The translations under genes were made by a program, and so were the position numbers. From Haematobia irritans (lineage: Eukaryota; Arthropoda; Insecta; Diptera; Muscidae): 64,000 bases of DNA. This document shows positions 56,395 through 64,000 of the stretch, piece after piece. The number at the start of each line of letters is the position of its first letter. Position 1 is the first letter of the stretch. The DNA is taken from assembly GCF_050003625.1 (NCBI RefSeq), contig NC_134397.1, forward strand, positions 272,794,070 to 272,858,069. The letters run 5' to 3'. The notes under the pieces were generated by a model. The model had not been told where the DNA came from. It did no database searches and saw only the letters and a list, made by a program, of their open reading frames with translations.

Positions 56395-56743
56395 TTAATT
56401 TTGCTTATAAATTCGTAACCATTACGTTTTCAGATCATGAACGCTGGTTGTTGTTTTGACAACGTATGGTGTCATTTTTACGTTGTCAGATTGACCCCAT
56501 CTGTTCTCAGTTTGACAACACATGTGCGTTGATTCACTTTCATGAACGAATCGTTTCGAAATGACCACGTCGTTCATGATTTTTTCTATGGGTGTATTTT
56601 TAATCTATTTGAAATAAACAAAAAAATGAAATTACTCATTGAAAATATGAAAACAGCGAGTTATAAACAATTGAATTAAAATAACTTCCTGTGTAGTTAA
56701 AATAAATAACATCTTTGGGAGGACATTTTTGGAAGTGCCTTAA

Positions 56744-57015
56744 CCCTGGAAAGTCATTCTTATTTTTTGTACACAAACGTCATCCTTCGTCATTTTGACT
56801 ACGGCTTATTTCATGACGCTATAATTTGCATCGTGAGACCCAATGAGACCCAAAGTTGAGTTTATTTCCTTATTCAATGTGTTTTTAATTAGTGTAACAC
56901 AAAAATTCATAAAATGGTTGTATTGGTATAACTCAATTTTAACATTTCCCAATCGACCAAAAAGCACTTTAAATCGAAAATGAAATTACGCGTCGTCATT
57001 TTGACGAAGGATGAC
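56744..57015. mobile_element. piggyBac-type MITE, 272 bp
   Basis: The ends are CCCTGGAAAGTCATTC and, reversed, CCCTGGACAGTCATCC, flanked by TTAA on both sides (56740-56743, 57016-57019). A TTAA target and CCCT-type ends are diagnostic of the piggyBac superfamily. Near the ends both arms also carry ATCCTTCGTC-type words (CGTCATCCTTCGTCATTTTG). No transposase is present, so it is non-autonomous. Confidence 0.8.
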
Positions 57016-57066
57016 TGTCCAGGGTTAAAAGCTGTTCCTTTAGAAACTTCCAAATTTTTTGCTGGG

Positions 57067-57720
57067 ATATTACAATTTTCTTCGAATTTAGGCTTTTCGA
57101 ATATTTCGTTAAAAGTCGATTAGTCACATTTGGCCTTGTTTTACATTTAGAAAAGCCGACTTTTTTATTGTGACTTTTTGAACTGCGAAGTTATTGGCAT
57201 CATCTATTCCTTCCAAGGTTGATTTTTTACAATTGACATTTTGCATATGTAAAATTTGAAAAGTCGATTTCTCAAGTTTTAAAAAGATTAGCTTTTTGGT
57301 TGTTCCATAGAAATATTTGCATTATATCTTCCTTTTCATCTAAAAACGACCTTTTGACTACTTTTACTTGTTTTTTAACTTGTTTTTTATTTTTTATTTT
57401 TTTTTGTTTAACTAGAAAAGTCGAAATTTGGAGTTTTTCAAATTTGAAGAAATATAATCTTTTAGAATTTTAGAGCTACGAAGATAGCATAGGAATATTT
57501 GCATCATATTCCTTCTTTCTTTACAAGTTGATCTTTTTAAATTTGGAAAAATTGATTTTTTGACTTTCTAAAAATTTAGAAAGTCGAATTATCAATCTGG
57601 AAAGTCGCCTTTTCAACCTTTTTCAAATGTGAACCAATGGACTTTTCATCGTTGTTCGACATTTTTCCAAATTTGTAAAAATGTTTGAGCTGAAGAGTTA
57701 CCCTAGAGATATTTGCATTA
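57067..57720. repeat. Diverged tandem repeat, ~130-250-bp spacing
   Basis: Phrases like GAGCTGCGAAGTTAT, CATAGAAATATTTGCAT and AAAAGTCGATTTT recur near 57180, 57300, 57470 and 57690, and also at 52098-52135 just before CCCAG element 1. That element therefore inserted into the array. Unit boundaries are blurred. No coding sense. Confidence 0.5.
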
Positions 57721-58048
57721 AAGGGTGATACGGTCAAAATTTGGTCAATATAAACTTGACGTATTTCTTTCAATTTTGCATTTAAAAACCCTGAACACCC
57801 CTCATATTGAAGGTGTGTATGTGTGTAGAATCCCAGCGGCGGAATCGGGAAGGACCTTACAAATTCAGGCATGTTAAATGCCTTAAATTGGAAGGAGTTG
57901 TGTTTATAAGACATGCATGTGTACTGATTTTACATTCATCGTAGGCATTCTAAAATCAGACCTGTAATTAAGCATTGCGTTTCATTTACTTTTTCATTTT
58001 ATACACCCAGACATTCTCTTTGCCTTCTTTATAGAAGTTGTATAGCAT

Positions 58049-59566
58049 CCCAGTGGTAAAAAACGTCATTACCAAATCGATTATATCCTACCGATTTTTT
58101 CGAGACAACTACTCCACGTTTCCGATCAATTTTCCGCATTACTTTTACGTTGGCGTGTCATAGGCAGTCAAGTACTTGGCAATTTCAATGACAAGGTAAA
58201 TGAAAGCATAATGATAGCCCATTACAACGGCATTACCAATGCTTAAGGGCTTCGGATAACGATTATTGAATATTGTGTTTTACTCGGTAATGGGAACGAT
58301 GGAGTAAACCAGTTTTACTTTCTATTAATAAAAGTAATCTAGAGCTAAGCACCCCTATTTACCACCGGATTCGCCGGTAAACTATAAAAATATGATGTAT
58401 TTTATAGTTTTTTCCTAAAAATATGCAAATAATATTCTAAATAACTATTTTTTTTTGGTTTTATATGTTATAACAATTAATATATATTTGGTAATAATAT
58501 TTCTATACAATATTTAATACTAGGTAATACTGTTATAATAACTGGTATATATTTATTCATTACATTTTTTTTTCACACAAACTTTGCGAAAATGGCGACC
58601 CTTGAAGTTTTTGACCGACTAATTTCCGCTATATAATCTTTTTCTGTGTACTCTTCCGTCTTGACAGCATCTGAAATATAAGATTATATGTTATTAGTCA
58701 ATAAATATACAAATTGAAAGTTATATAAGAAATATTACCTGAATCTCGCACATGGCTCCCCATGAATCTGGCGCTTGGAAAGGTGCTAATTAACGCAGGG
58801 AAATCGCTCTAAAATTATTTTCTCCCTTACGCGCTAATCGCTTTAAATTTCTGGACGAAAATCCCTCCATATTTCAATTAATTATTTTCACACTTACCTT
58901 TACACATATACACCTAGACCTCGCTTTGCGTCGTTTCGTTTTGCGTTATTTCGAAGTTGCGTCGCTGCTGAATTAGTACTAGTTTTCACTTTGCGTCGTT
59001 AGATTTTCGAAGTTGCGTTGTTATCATTGTTATCTGTCTCCAATCTTTGCATGGTTTGCCATAGAAACTCATAATTCACTTTGCGTCGTGTTTTTTTGGA
59101 GCGTATCTGCGACGTAAAGCGAGGTCTAGCTGTATATCTGGAAAGGATGTACAACTCAATACAAATTAATTGATAATCTGGAAAAAAAAATGTAAATAAA
59201 AATTTATTTATGTCCGAAAAATTTTTCAGAAAACTGAAAAAACGAACAAACAAAAACCAATGTTGCTTGGAAACGTTGCCTAGCAAATTTTTGAGTTTTT
59301 ATTCCTAATTACAGACCCCTTACCCAGTAAGTGGAAGTCGTAAGCACTGGTTGTCGCACTACGAACCAACTAGATGACTATGTAATAGCTTTTATTTGTT
59401 TAAGTTTTGATGGAATTACATTCTGTTCGATTTTTCAATGCTAAGATATAAGTAGTAGCATTGTCAACTATATGTGTGTTTACATACAACATACTTACTT
59501 AATCTTCCAAATTTCCCAAGAACATAATCGATCTTTTGGTAAGGGGTTTGAATTTTTACCACTGGG
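58049..59566. mobile_element. CCCAG element 3, inserted in CCCAG element 2
   Basis: The ends are CCCAGTGGTAAAAA and TTTTTACCACTGGG. Further inside, TTACCAAA and TCGATTAT occur in inverted order on both sides, giving an imperfect ~40-bp terminal repeat. AT flanks both ends (58047-58048, 59567-59568). The repeat unit at 59901 (AGCATGGGTGTTAAA) shows the uninterrupted form of the target TAGCAT|GGGTGTTAAA. It is 1518 bp including a Tigger-like MITE. A 95-codon frame at 58999-59286 (-) lies mainly in that MITE and is not supported. Confidence 0.8.
58911..59132. mobile_element. Tigger/pogo-like MITE, 222 bp
   Basis: The left end CACCTAGACCTCGCTTTGCG and right end, reversed, CAGCTAGACCTCGCTTTACG are flanked by TA (58909-58910, 59133-59134). 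The word 'ACCTCGCTTTACGTCG' followed by a GATACGCTCCA-like block is typical of Tigger-type ends. Additional CACTTTGCGTCG repeats lie inside. Non-coding and the innermost, hence youngest, layer of the nest. Confidence 0.7.
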
Positions 59567-60686
59567 ATGGGTGTTAAAATGATGTAGCAAGAGAGTTGTC
59601 ATGTGCTCTCGTTTAAAAGAGAGCTTTAAAATTGTTTACATCCCTATCATTTATAATTATAATGCATTTGTAATGCCTTTGGAAGTCAAGTGGTTATTTC
59701 ATATTATGACAGAAAATATTTATGTCAGAAAATATTTTCATTAATTGTCTTTGCATATGTTAATAAACGATAGTAAAAGTGCATAATAATTTTGCGGACG
59801 CCAATTCACGCCATTCGTTCGTTCAGTTTTGATTTTGTGAAGTACAGACGCGTTCCTTGTTTTGTGTTTTTAAATTTGTGAAATTGTGAACAGTTAAACT
59901 TACAGCATGGGTGTTAAAGTTATGCAGCAGGAGATTTGCCTTGGGCTCTTTTTTAAAATATAGTTTTAAAATTGTTTGCATTGCTATTTAATTATAATTA
60001 CAATGCATTTCTAAGTCAATCGCTCGTTTTATAAAATCCCACTTACAAATATAAGTAGACAAGCATCTAACATAATTGGATTGCCTTCAATTTCCCAAAA
60101 AGGGCCATTATTTTTCTATAATTTCTTGAATTTAAATTCTTCGAGATCTCAACAACAAATGTGGCGAAAGAAGTCCTGACTTAAAAATTTGTATATTTTT
60201 TTCTTTAATTTTATATTAATTATCTATTTATTTATCTATCTTTGAACTCGAAACTTCTTATTGTAACAATAAATCTGAATTAAAACAATAACTATGTCTA
60301 GTAATGATAAAGTCATTCTTTTGAGAACGTATAGGGAAGACCGCCCTGTACTACAGAACACCTTCTTGACGTAGCGCTGCAACGTGCCTGTAATAAGAAG
60401 GAGCGAAGGTGTGGTTTTATTTTCAGTAATTATGTAGGAATTCTTATATACACCCCTGTAGAACTCCTTCTGTTTAGAGGGCTGGTGAACGCCCTTTTAT
60501 GTAAGCTACAAAGAAGGCCTTGCCCTCCAATCTCACCCTATGTTAAATGGAAAGGAAGGTGTAATGTCCTAAGCAGGCCTCTGTAATGCCTAGACAGGCC
60601 TGGAAAAAGGCCTTCCAAGCACATGAACTACGCCGCTGGGATGTTGCTTCTATTTTGATTTTGGAATTCACTCTTCAGTTGTCAAA

Positions 60687-61686
60687 ATGCCGAAGAGCAC
60701 CGTATCAAAATTTTGCTCGCGCATCGCGAAAATCCGAGCTACTCGCACGCAAAGCTGGCAAAATCGCTAAAAGTTGCCAAATCAACCGTTACAAATGTAA
60801 TTAAAGTGTTTGGGGAACGTTTGTCGACAGCCAGGAAGTCTGGATCGGGAGGAAATCGAAAACCGGAAGCCGCTGAGACGACAAAGAAAGTTGCCGGTAG
60901 TTTCAAGCGAACCCTAACCTCTCTCTCCGAGATGCCGCAAATAAACTGGGTGTATCGTCTACAACCATGCATCGAGCCAAAAAACAAGCCGGACTATCGA
61001 CTTACAAGAAGGTAGTGACTCCAAATCGCGATGATAAACAAAATACGACGACCAAAGCGCGATCACGGAGGCTGTACACGACGATGCTGACGAAGTTTGA
61101 CTGCGTGGTAATGGACGACAAAACCTACGTCAAAGCCGACTACAAGCAGCTTCCGAGACAGGAGTTTTATACGGCAAAAGGAAGGGGAAAGGTAGCAGAT
61201 ATTTTCAAGCACATAAAACTGTCAAAATTCGCAAAGAAATATCTGGTTTGGCAAGCCATCTGTACCTGTGGCTTGAAAAGCAGCATTTTCATAGCTTCTG
61301 GGACTGTCAACCAAGAAATTTACGTGAAAGAGTGTTTGAATAAACGTCTCCTGCCTTTCCTGAAGAAACACGGTTGTTCCGTACTGTTTTGGCCGGATTT
61401 GGCATCTTGCCATTACGGTAAAAAGGCCATGGAGTGGTACGCCGCCAACAACGTGCAGGTGGTTCCCAAGGACAAGAACCCTCCCAACACCCCAGAGCTC
61501 CGCCCAATTGAGAAATACTGGGCTATTGTTAAGCGGAACCTAAAGAAGACCAAAGGAGGACGAGCAGCAGTTCAAGGCAAACTGGCTTTCTGCGGCGAAG
61601 AAGGTGTACAGGTGGCTGTACAAAATCTGATGGCAGGTGTCAAGCGTGAGGCCCGGCAATTCGGATTTGGAAAAGCGAAAGCCTAA
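60687..61686 (+). pseudogene. DD37E transposase of copy 3, several frameshifts
   Basis: The start MPK is followed by a deletion relative to MPSKQEEQRIK that throws the frame. The correct frame resumes at LAHRENPSYSHAKLAKSLK. A one-base loss in KRNPNLS (now KRTLTS) shifts it again before HRAKKQAGLSTYKKVVTPN. From 60967 the catalytic half is open to the stop at 61684: VVMDDKTYVKADYK, FWPDLASCHY, LRPIEKYWAI. The acidic residue after the first catalytic Asp pair is Lys here, where copies 1 and 2 have Glu. A pair of compensating indels near 61552-61610 garbles KKTAKDEQQFKANWL into GGRAAVQGKLAF. More damaged than copy 2. Confidence 0.88.
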
Positions 61687-62346
61687 CTGAATATTTTTCC
61701 TGAATTTTATACTAATTGAATTTGAAAAAGAAATTTAATTTGATTTTTTAAATAAACGATTTTACCGATTTACACGCGTTTTCCCTTGACCAAATTTTGA
61801 CGGTATCACCCTTTATATTCACATTTTCTAGTAATTCTCTACAAATTTATCAAAAGTCGATAGTAGCCTTTTTTATACCCACCACCCTAGAATGGTGATG
61901 GGGTATAATAAGTTTCTCATTCCGTTTGTAACACATCGAAATATCGATTTCCGACTATATAAAGTATATATATTCTAGATCAGGGAGAAATTCTAAGACT
62001 ATATAACCATGTCCGTCTGTCTGTCACAATCACGCTACAGCTTTCAATAATGAAGATATCGTCCTGGAATTTGAGAGGTATCTAGAGGTATTTTAGGACC
62101 ATAAAGAGGTGTGCTGAAAATTGTGAGTATCAGACCATGTTTTGATGTAGCCCCCATATAGACCGATCTCCCGATTTTACTTCTTGGGCTTCTAGAAACC
62201 GTAGTTTTTATCCAATTTGCCTGAAATTGAAAATCTGGAGATTTTTAGGACTATAAATAGGTGTGCTAAATATATTGGGTATCGGTACAGGCTTTGATAT
62301 AGCCCCCTTTGGGGGTCTAGATTCTAGAACCGCCATATAGACCGAT

Positions 62347-62581
62347 TAAATAACGCCTTGATCTAAAATGTGTAGATTTTTACCCCCATTATTTAAATGA
62401 TTACGAGAAGTAAAATCTGGAAATTGTACATTTAGCTTCAAGCAATTTTCATGATCAGTGCGCCTACTATGTTCATGAACATTGCTTGAAGCCGAATGTA
62501 CAATTTCCAAATTTTACTTCTCGTAATCATTTAAATAATTTGGGGTAAAAATCTACAGATTTTAGATCAAGGCATTATTTA
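62347..62581. repeat. Long imperfect hairpin, ~110-bp arms
   Basis: 62347-62457 (containing ACGCCTTGATCTAAAATGTG, ATTTAAATGATTACGAGAAG and CTTCAAGCAATTTTCATGAT) is the reverse complement of 62470-62581 with only a few mismatches. The loop is ~12 bases. The family B copy at 10525 has only one arm of this sequence, in the orientation of the right arm (near 11745-11830). The left arm is therefore an inverted duplication specific to this copy or its sublineage. Confidence 0.85.
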
Positions 62582-62825
62582 ATCATTTGCTTGCACCCTT
62601 AAACGGGATGATTATGATTCCTCAAAAACTCAAACAAAAATTGTTCTACATAAATCCAGAATCGGATCTAGCCTTCATAGGTAAAATTTTTAAATGTATC
62701 TTCGGGAAGCGTACTGGTTGAACTGATCTGCTTGGGAGAATAATTCCCATAAAACCCTCTACAATTCTATATATATTATAAAGTAACTCGGTACGACAAA
62801 GTAACTCGGTACGAGGGAAAAACCA

Positions 62826-63262
62826 TCAACAGTGACTTTTATATGGCGTTATTGGAGCGTTTGAAAATCGAAATCGCAAAATGGTCCCATATGAAGAAGA
62901 AAAAAAGTGTTGTTCCACCAAGACAACGCACCGTGCCACAAGTCATTGAGAAAGATGGCAAAAATTCATGAATTGGGCTTCGAATTGCTTCCCCACTCAC
63001 CGTATTGGCCCCAGCTACTTTTTCTTGTTCTCAGACCTCAAAAGGATGCTCGCAGGGAAAAAAATTTGCCTGCAATGAAGAAGTGGTCGCCGAAACTGAG
63101 GGCTATTTTGAGGCAAAACCGAAGGAGTACTACCAAAATGGTATCAAAAAATTTGAAGGTCGTTATAATCGTTGTATCGCTCTTGAAAGGAACTATGTTG
63201 AATAATAAAAACGAATTTTGACAAAAAAAGTGTTTTTCTTTGTTAGACTGGGGACTTATCAC
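62826..63262 (+). pseudogene. mariner transposase C-terminal fragment
   Basis: It reads INSDFYMALLERLKIEIA, then MKKKKVLFHQDNAPCHKSLR (second catalytic Asp in HQDNAPCH), KMAKIHELGFELLPHSPYWP. A deletion removes the SPDLAPSD motif with the third catalytic Asp and shifts the frame. The rest continues in another frame: GKKFACNEEVVAETEGYFEA, YYQNGIKKFEGRYNRCIALE. This is the C-terminus of a mariner (DD34D) transposase. The GTTTTTCTTTGTTAGACTGG end after the stop is the mariner 3' terminal region. It lies inside a HINE and is flanked by AAGTAACTCGGTACGACAA-type words: two on the left, one diverged on the right. Confidence 0.85.
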
Positions 63263-63403
63263 TTATTATCAAGTAACTCGATGCGACAAAGAATTTTCAA
63301 CGGAAACTATTATATTTGATTCATTGTGGTTGGGTATTTAAGATTCGGCCCGGCCGAACTTACTGCTGTATATACTTATAAAAGTATTTTTTGTTTTTTT
63401 TTT

Positions 63404-64000
63404 TTTTATACCCTCCACCATAGGATGGGGGGTATATTAACTTTGTCATTCCGTTTGTAACACATCGAAATATGGCTCTAAGACCCCATAAAGTATATAT
63501 ATTCTGGATCGTGGTGAAATTCTGAGTCGATCTGAGCATGTCCGTCCGTCCGTCCGTCTGTTGAAATCACGCTAACTTCCGAACGAAACAAGCTATCGAC
63601 TTGAAACTTGGCAAAAATAGTTGTTATTGATGTAGGTCGGCTGGTATTGCAAATGGGCCATATCGGTCGACTTTTACGTATAGCCCCCATATAAACGGAC
63701 CCCCAAATTTGGCTTGCGAGGCCTCTAAGTGAAGCAAATTTCATCCGATCCTGCTGAAATTTGGTACATGGTGTTAGTATATGGTCTCTAACAACCATGC
63801 AAAAATTGGTCCACATCGGTCAATAATTATATATAGCCCCCATATAAACCGATCCCCCGATTTGGCTTGCGAGGCCTCTAAGAGAAGCAAATTTCATCCG
63901 ATCCGGCTGAAATTCGGTACATGGTGTTAGTATATGGTCTCTAACAACCATGAAAAATTGGTCCACATCGGTCCTCTTTTACGTATAGCCCCCATATAAA
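63404..64000 (+). mobile_element. HINE family A, 5' part (runs off the window)
   Basis: The 5' end is TATACCCTCCACCATAGGAT, then GTCATTCCGTTTGTAACACA, TATATATTCTGGATCGTGG and GTCCGTCCGTCCGTCTG. The CTAACTTCCGAACGAAACAA block follows, then central repeats with CCCCCATATAAACCGATCCC. The sequence stops within the third repeat at the window edge. The 112-codon frame at 63478-63816 (-) is repeat readthrough. Confidence 0.85.

Larger units (their letters stand above)
52139..57066. mobile_element. CCCAG element 1 (AT flanks), carrying later insertions
   Basis: The left end CCCAGCAAAAAAAGCG (52139) and right end, reversed, CCCAGCAAAAAATTTGG (57066) are inverted, with AT on the outside of both (52137-52138 and 57067-57068). 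Apart from a HINE (52610-56394) and a piggyBac-type MITE (56744-57015), only ~0.9 kb belongs to the element, and it encodes nothing. Inside, AGAAAAAATTGCG near 52370 and ATTTTTTCTATGGG near 56580 may be ends of another nested element rich in TCATGAACG words. Same end and flank type as the elements at 57832 and 58049. Confidence 0.6.
57832..60640. mobile_element. CCCAG element 2 (AT target duplication)
   Basis: The ends are CCCAGCGGCG and CGCCGCTGGG, a perfect 10-bp inverted pair, flanked by AT (57830-57831 and 60641-60642). Copy 2 of ITmD37E (25405) gives the empty site, with a single AT, so AT is a true target duplication. Without the inner element it is ~1.3 kb. The interior holds a direct repeat (59567-59680 and 59907-60010, ATGGGTGTTAAA followed by similar sequence 340 bp apart). 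The right arm is rich in CAGGCCT/AAGGCCTT words. No protein frame recognised. Confidence 0.8.
57721..61813 (+). mobile_element. ITmD37E-like transposon with nested insertions (copy 3)
   Basis: It is bounded by TA at 57719-57720 and 61814-61815, with terminal repeats beginning AAGGGTGATACGGTCAAAAT at both ends (one change in the right copy). The element's own sequence is 57721-57831 plus 60641-61813, about 1.28 kb, the same size as copy 2. The break falls in the untranslated leader. At that point copy 2 reads GTAGAATGTTGCTC without interruption. Confidence 0.85.
61870..63380 (+). mobile_element. HINE family B with a mariner fragment and a long hairpin
   Basis: The 5' end is TATACCCACCACCCTAGAAT with GGTGATGGGGTATAATAAG, then TATATATTCTAGATCAGG and GTCCGTCTGTCTGTC. 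About two central repeats follow (CCCCCATATAGACCGATCTC). A large inverted repeat (62347-62581) replaces the single-arm region seen in the copy at 10525. Next come AAACTCAAACAAAAATTGTT, a mariner fragment (62826-63262), and the 3' end TTGTGGTTGGGTATTTAAG with the hairpin TTCGGCCCGGCCGAA and TATATACTTAT. Confidence 0.8.

Noticed and set aside
59820..59870. Initiator-like TTCGTTCAGTTTTG, considered as a promoter
   Set aside because: The downstream element is not at the required spacing, and the site is inside a non-coding transposable element; too weak to call.
60586..60804. 72-codon frame crossing the right end of CCCAG element 2 into ITmD37E
   Set aside because: It spans a transposon junction, so it is a chance fusion of unrelated sequences.

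Overview
The window looks like gene-poor nuclear DNA from a higher (calyptrate, probably muscid) fly such as Stomoxys, Haematobia or Musca. The call rests on AT-rich DNA packed with DINE-1/mini-me-like (Helentron-derived, 'HINE') elements carrying (GTCY)n microsatellites and central tandem repeats, a tRNA-derived SINE, and insect-type Tc1/mariner relatives (DD41D 'rosa', DD37E 'ITmD37E', mariner DD34D). The species is an inference. No host protein-coding gene, rRNA or functional tRNA was recognised. The window may be intergenic or lie inside a very long intron.

Layout. 1-3.0 kb: two HINE copies, a SINE and a truncated ITmD37E transposon. 3-10.5 kb: mostly unique AT-rich DNA, a mariner N-terminal relic, a diverged ~0.85-0.9 kb duplication and a SINE inside a hairpin minisatellite. 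10.5-17.9 kb: HINE families B, C and D, a SINE fragment, a TIR element rich in CCCGGG palindromes and a LINE RNase-H-side fragment. 20.0-24.3 kb: HINE families C, D and A; the D copy is split by a rosa-like transposon with an intact 361-codon transposase, the best gene in the window. 25.4-28.0 kb: a TIR-complete but frameshifted ITmD37E element and a family D HINE. 29.0-32.9 kb: a HINE swollen by a 29-bp AT-rich minisatellite. 33.8-36.3 kb: a mariner relic and a palindromic MITE cut by a truncated LINE. 38.7-41.6 kb: HINE D, a decayed SINE and HINE A. 46.3-49.3 kb: 3 kb of the 29-bp minisatellite in a higher-order pattern. 52.1-57.1 kb: a CCCAGC-ended element carrying a HINE with a near-perfect 1704-bp tandem duplication and a piggyBac-type MITE. 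57.7-61.8 kb: a four-level nest (Tigger-like MITE in a CCCAG element in a second CCCAG element in ITmD37E). 61.9-64 kb: HINE B with a mariner fragment and a ~107-bp-arm hairpin, then the start of another HINE A.

The main story is mobile-element ecology. Four diverged HINE families (A-D) keep the same ~153-bp central repeat period, and in each family the 5' and 3' subterminal inverted repeats have changed together. A second story is a family of TIR elements ending in CCCAG/CTGGG and flanked by AT dinucleotides. There are three copies here, two of them with an uninterrupted related sequence elsewhere in the window that confirms the insertion boundary. No autonomous partner for these elements is visible.
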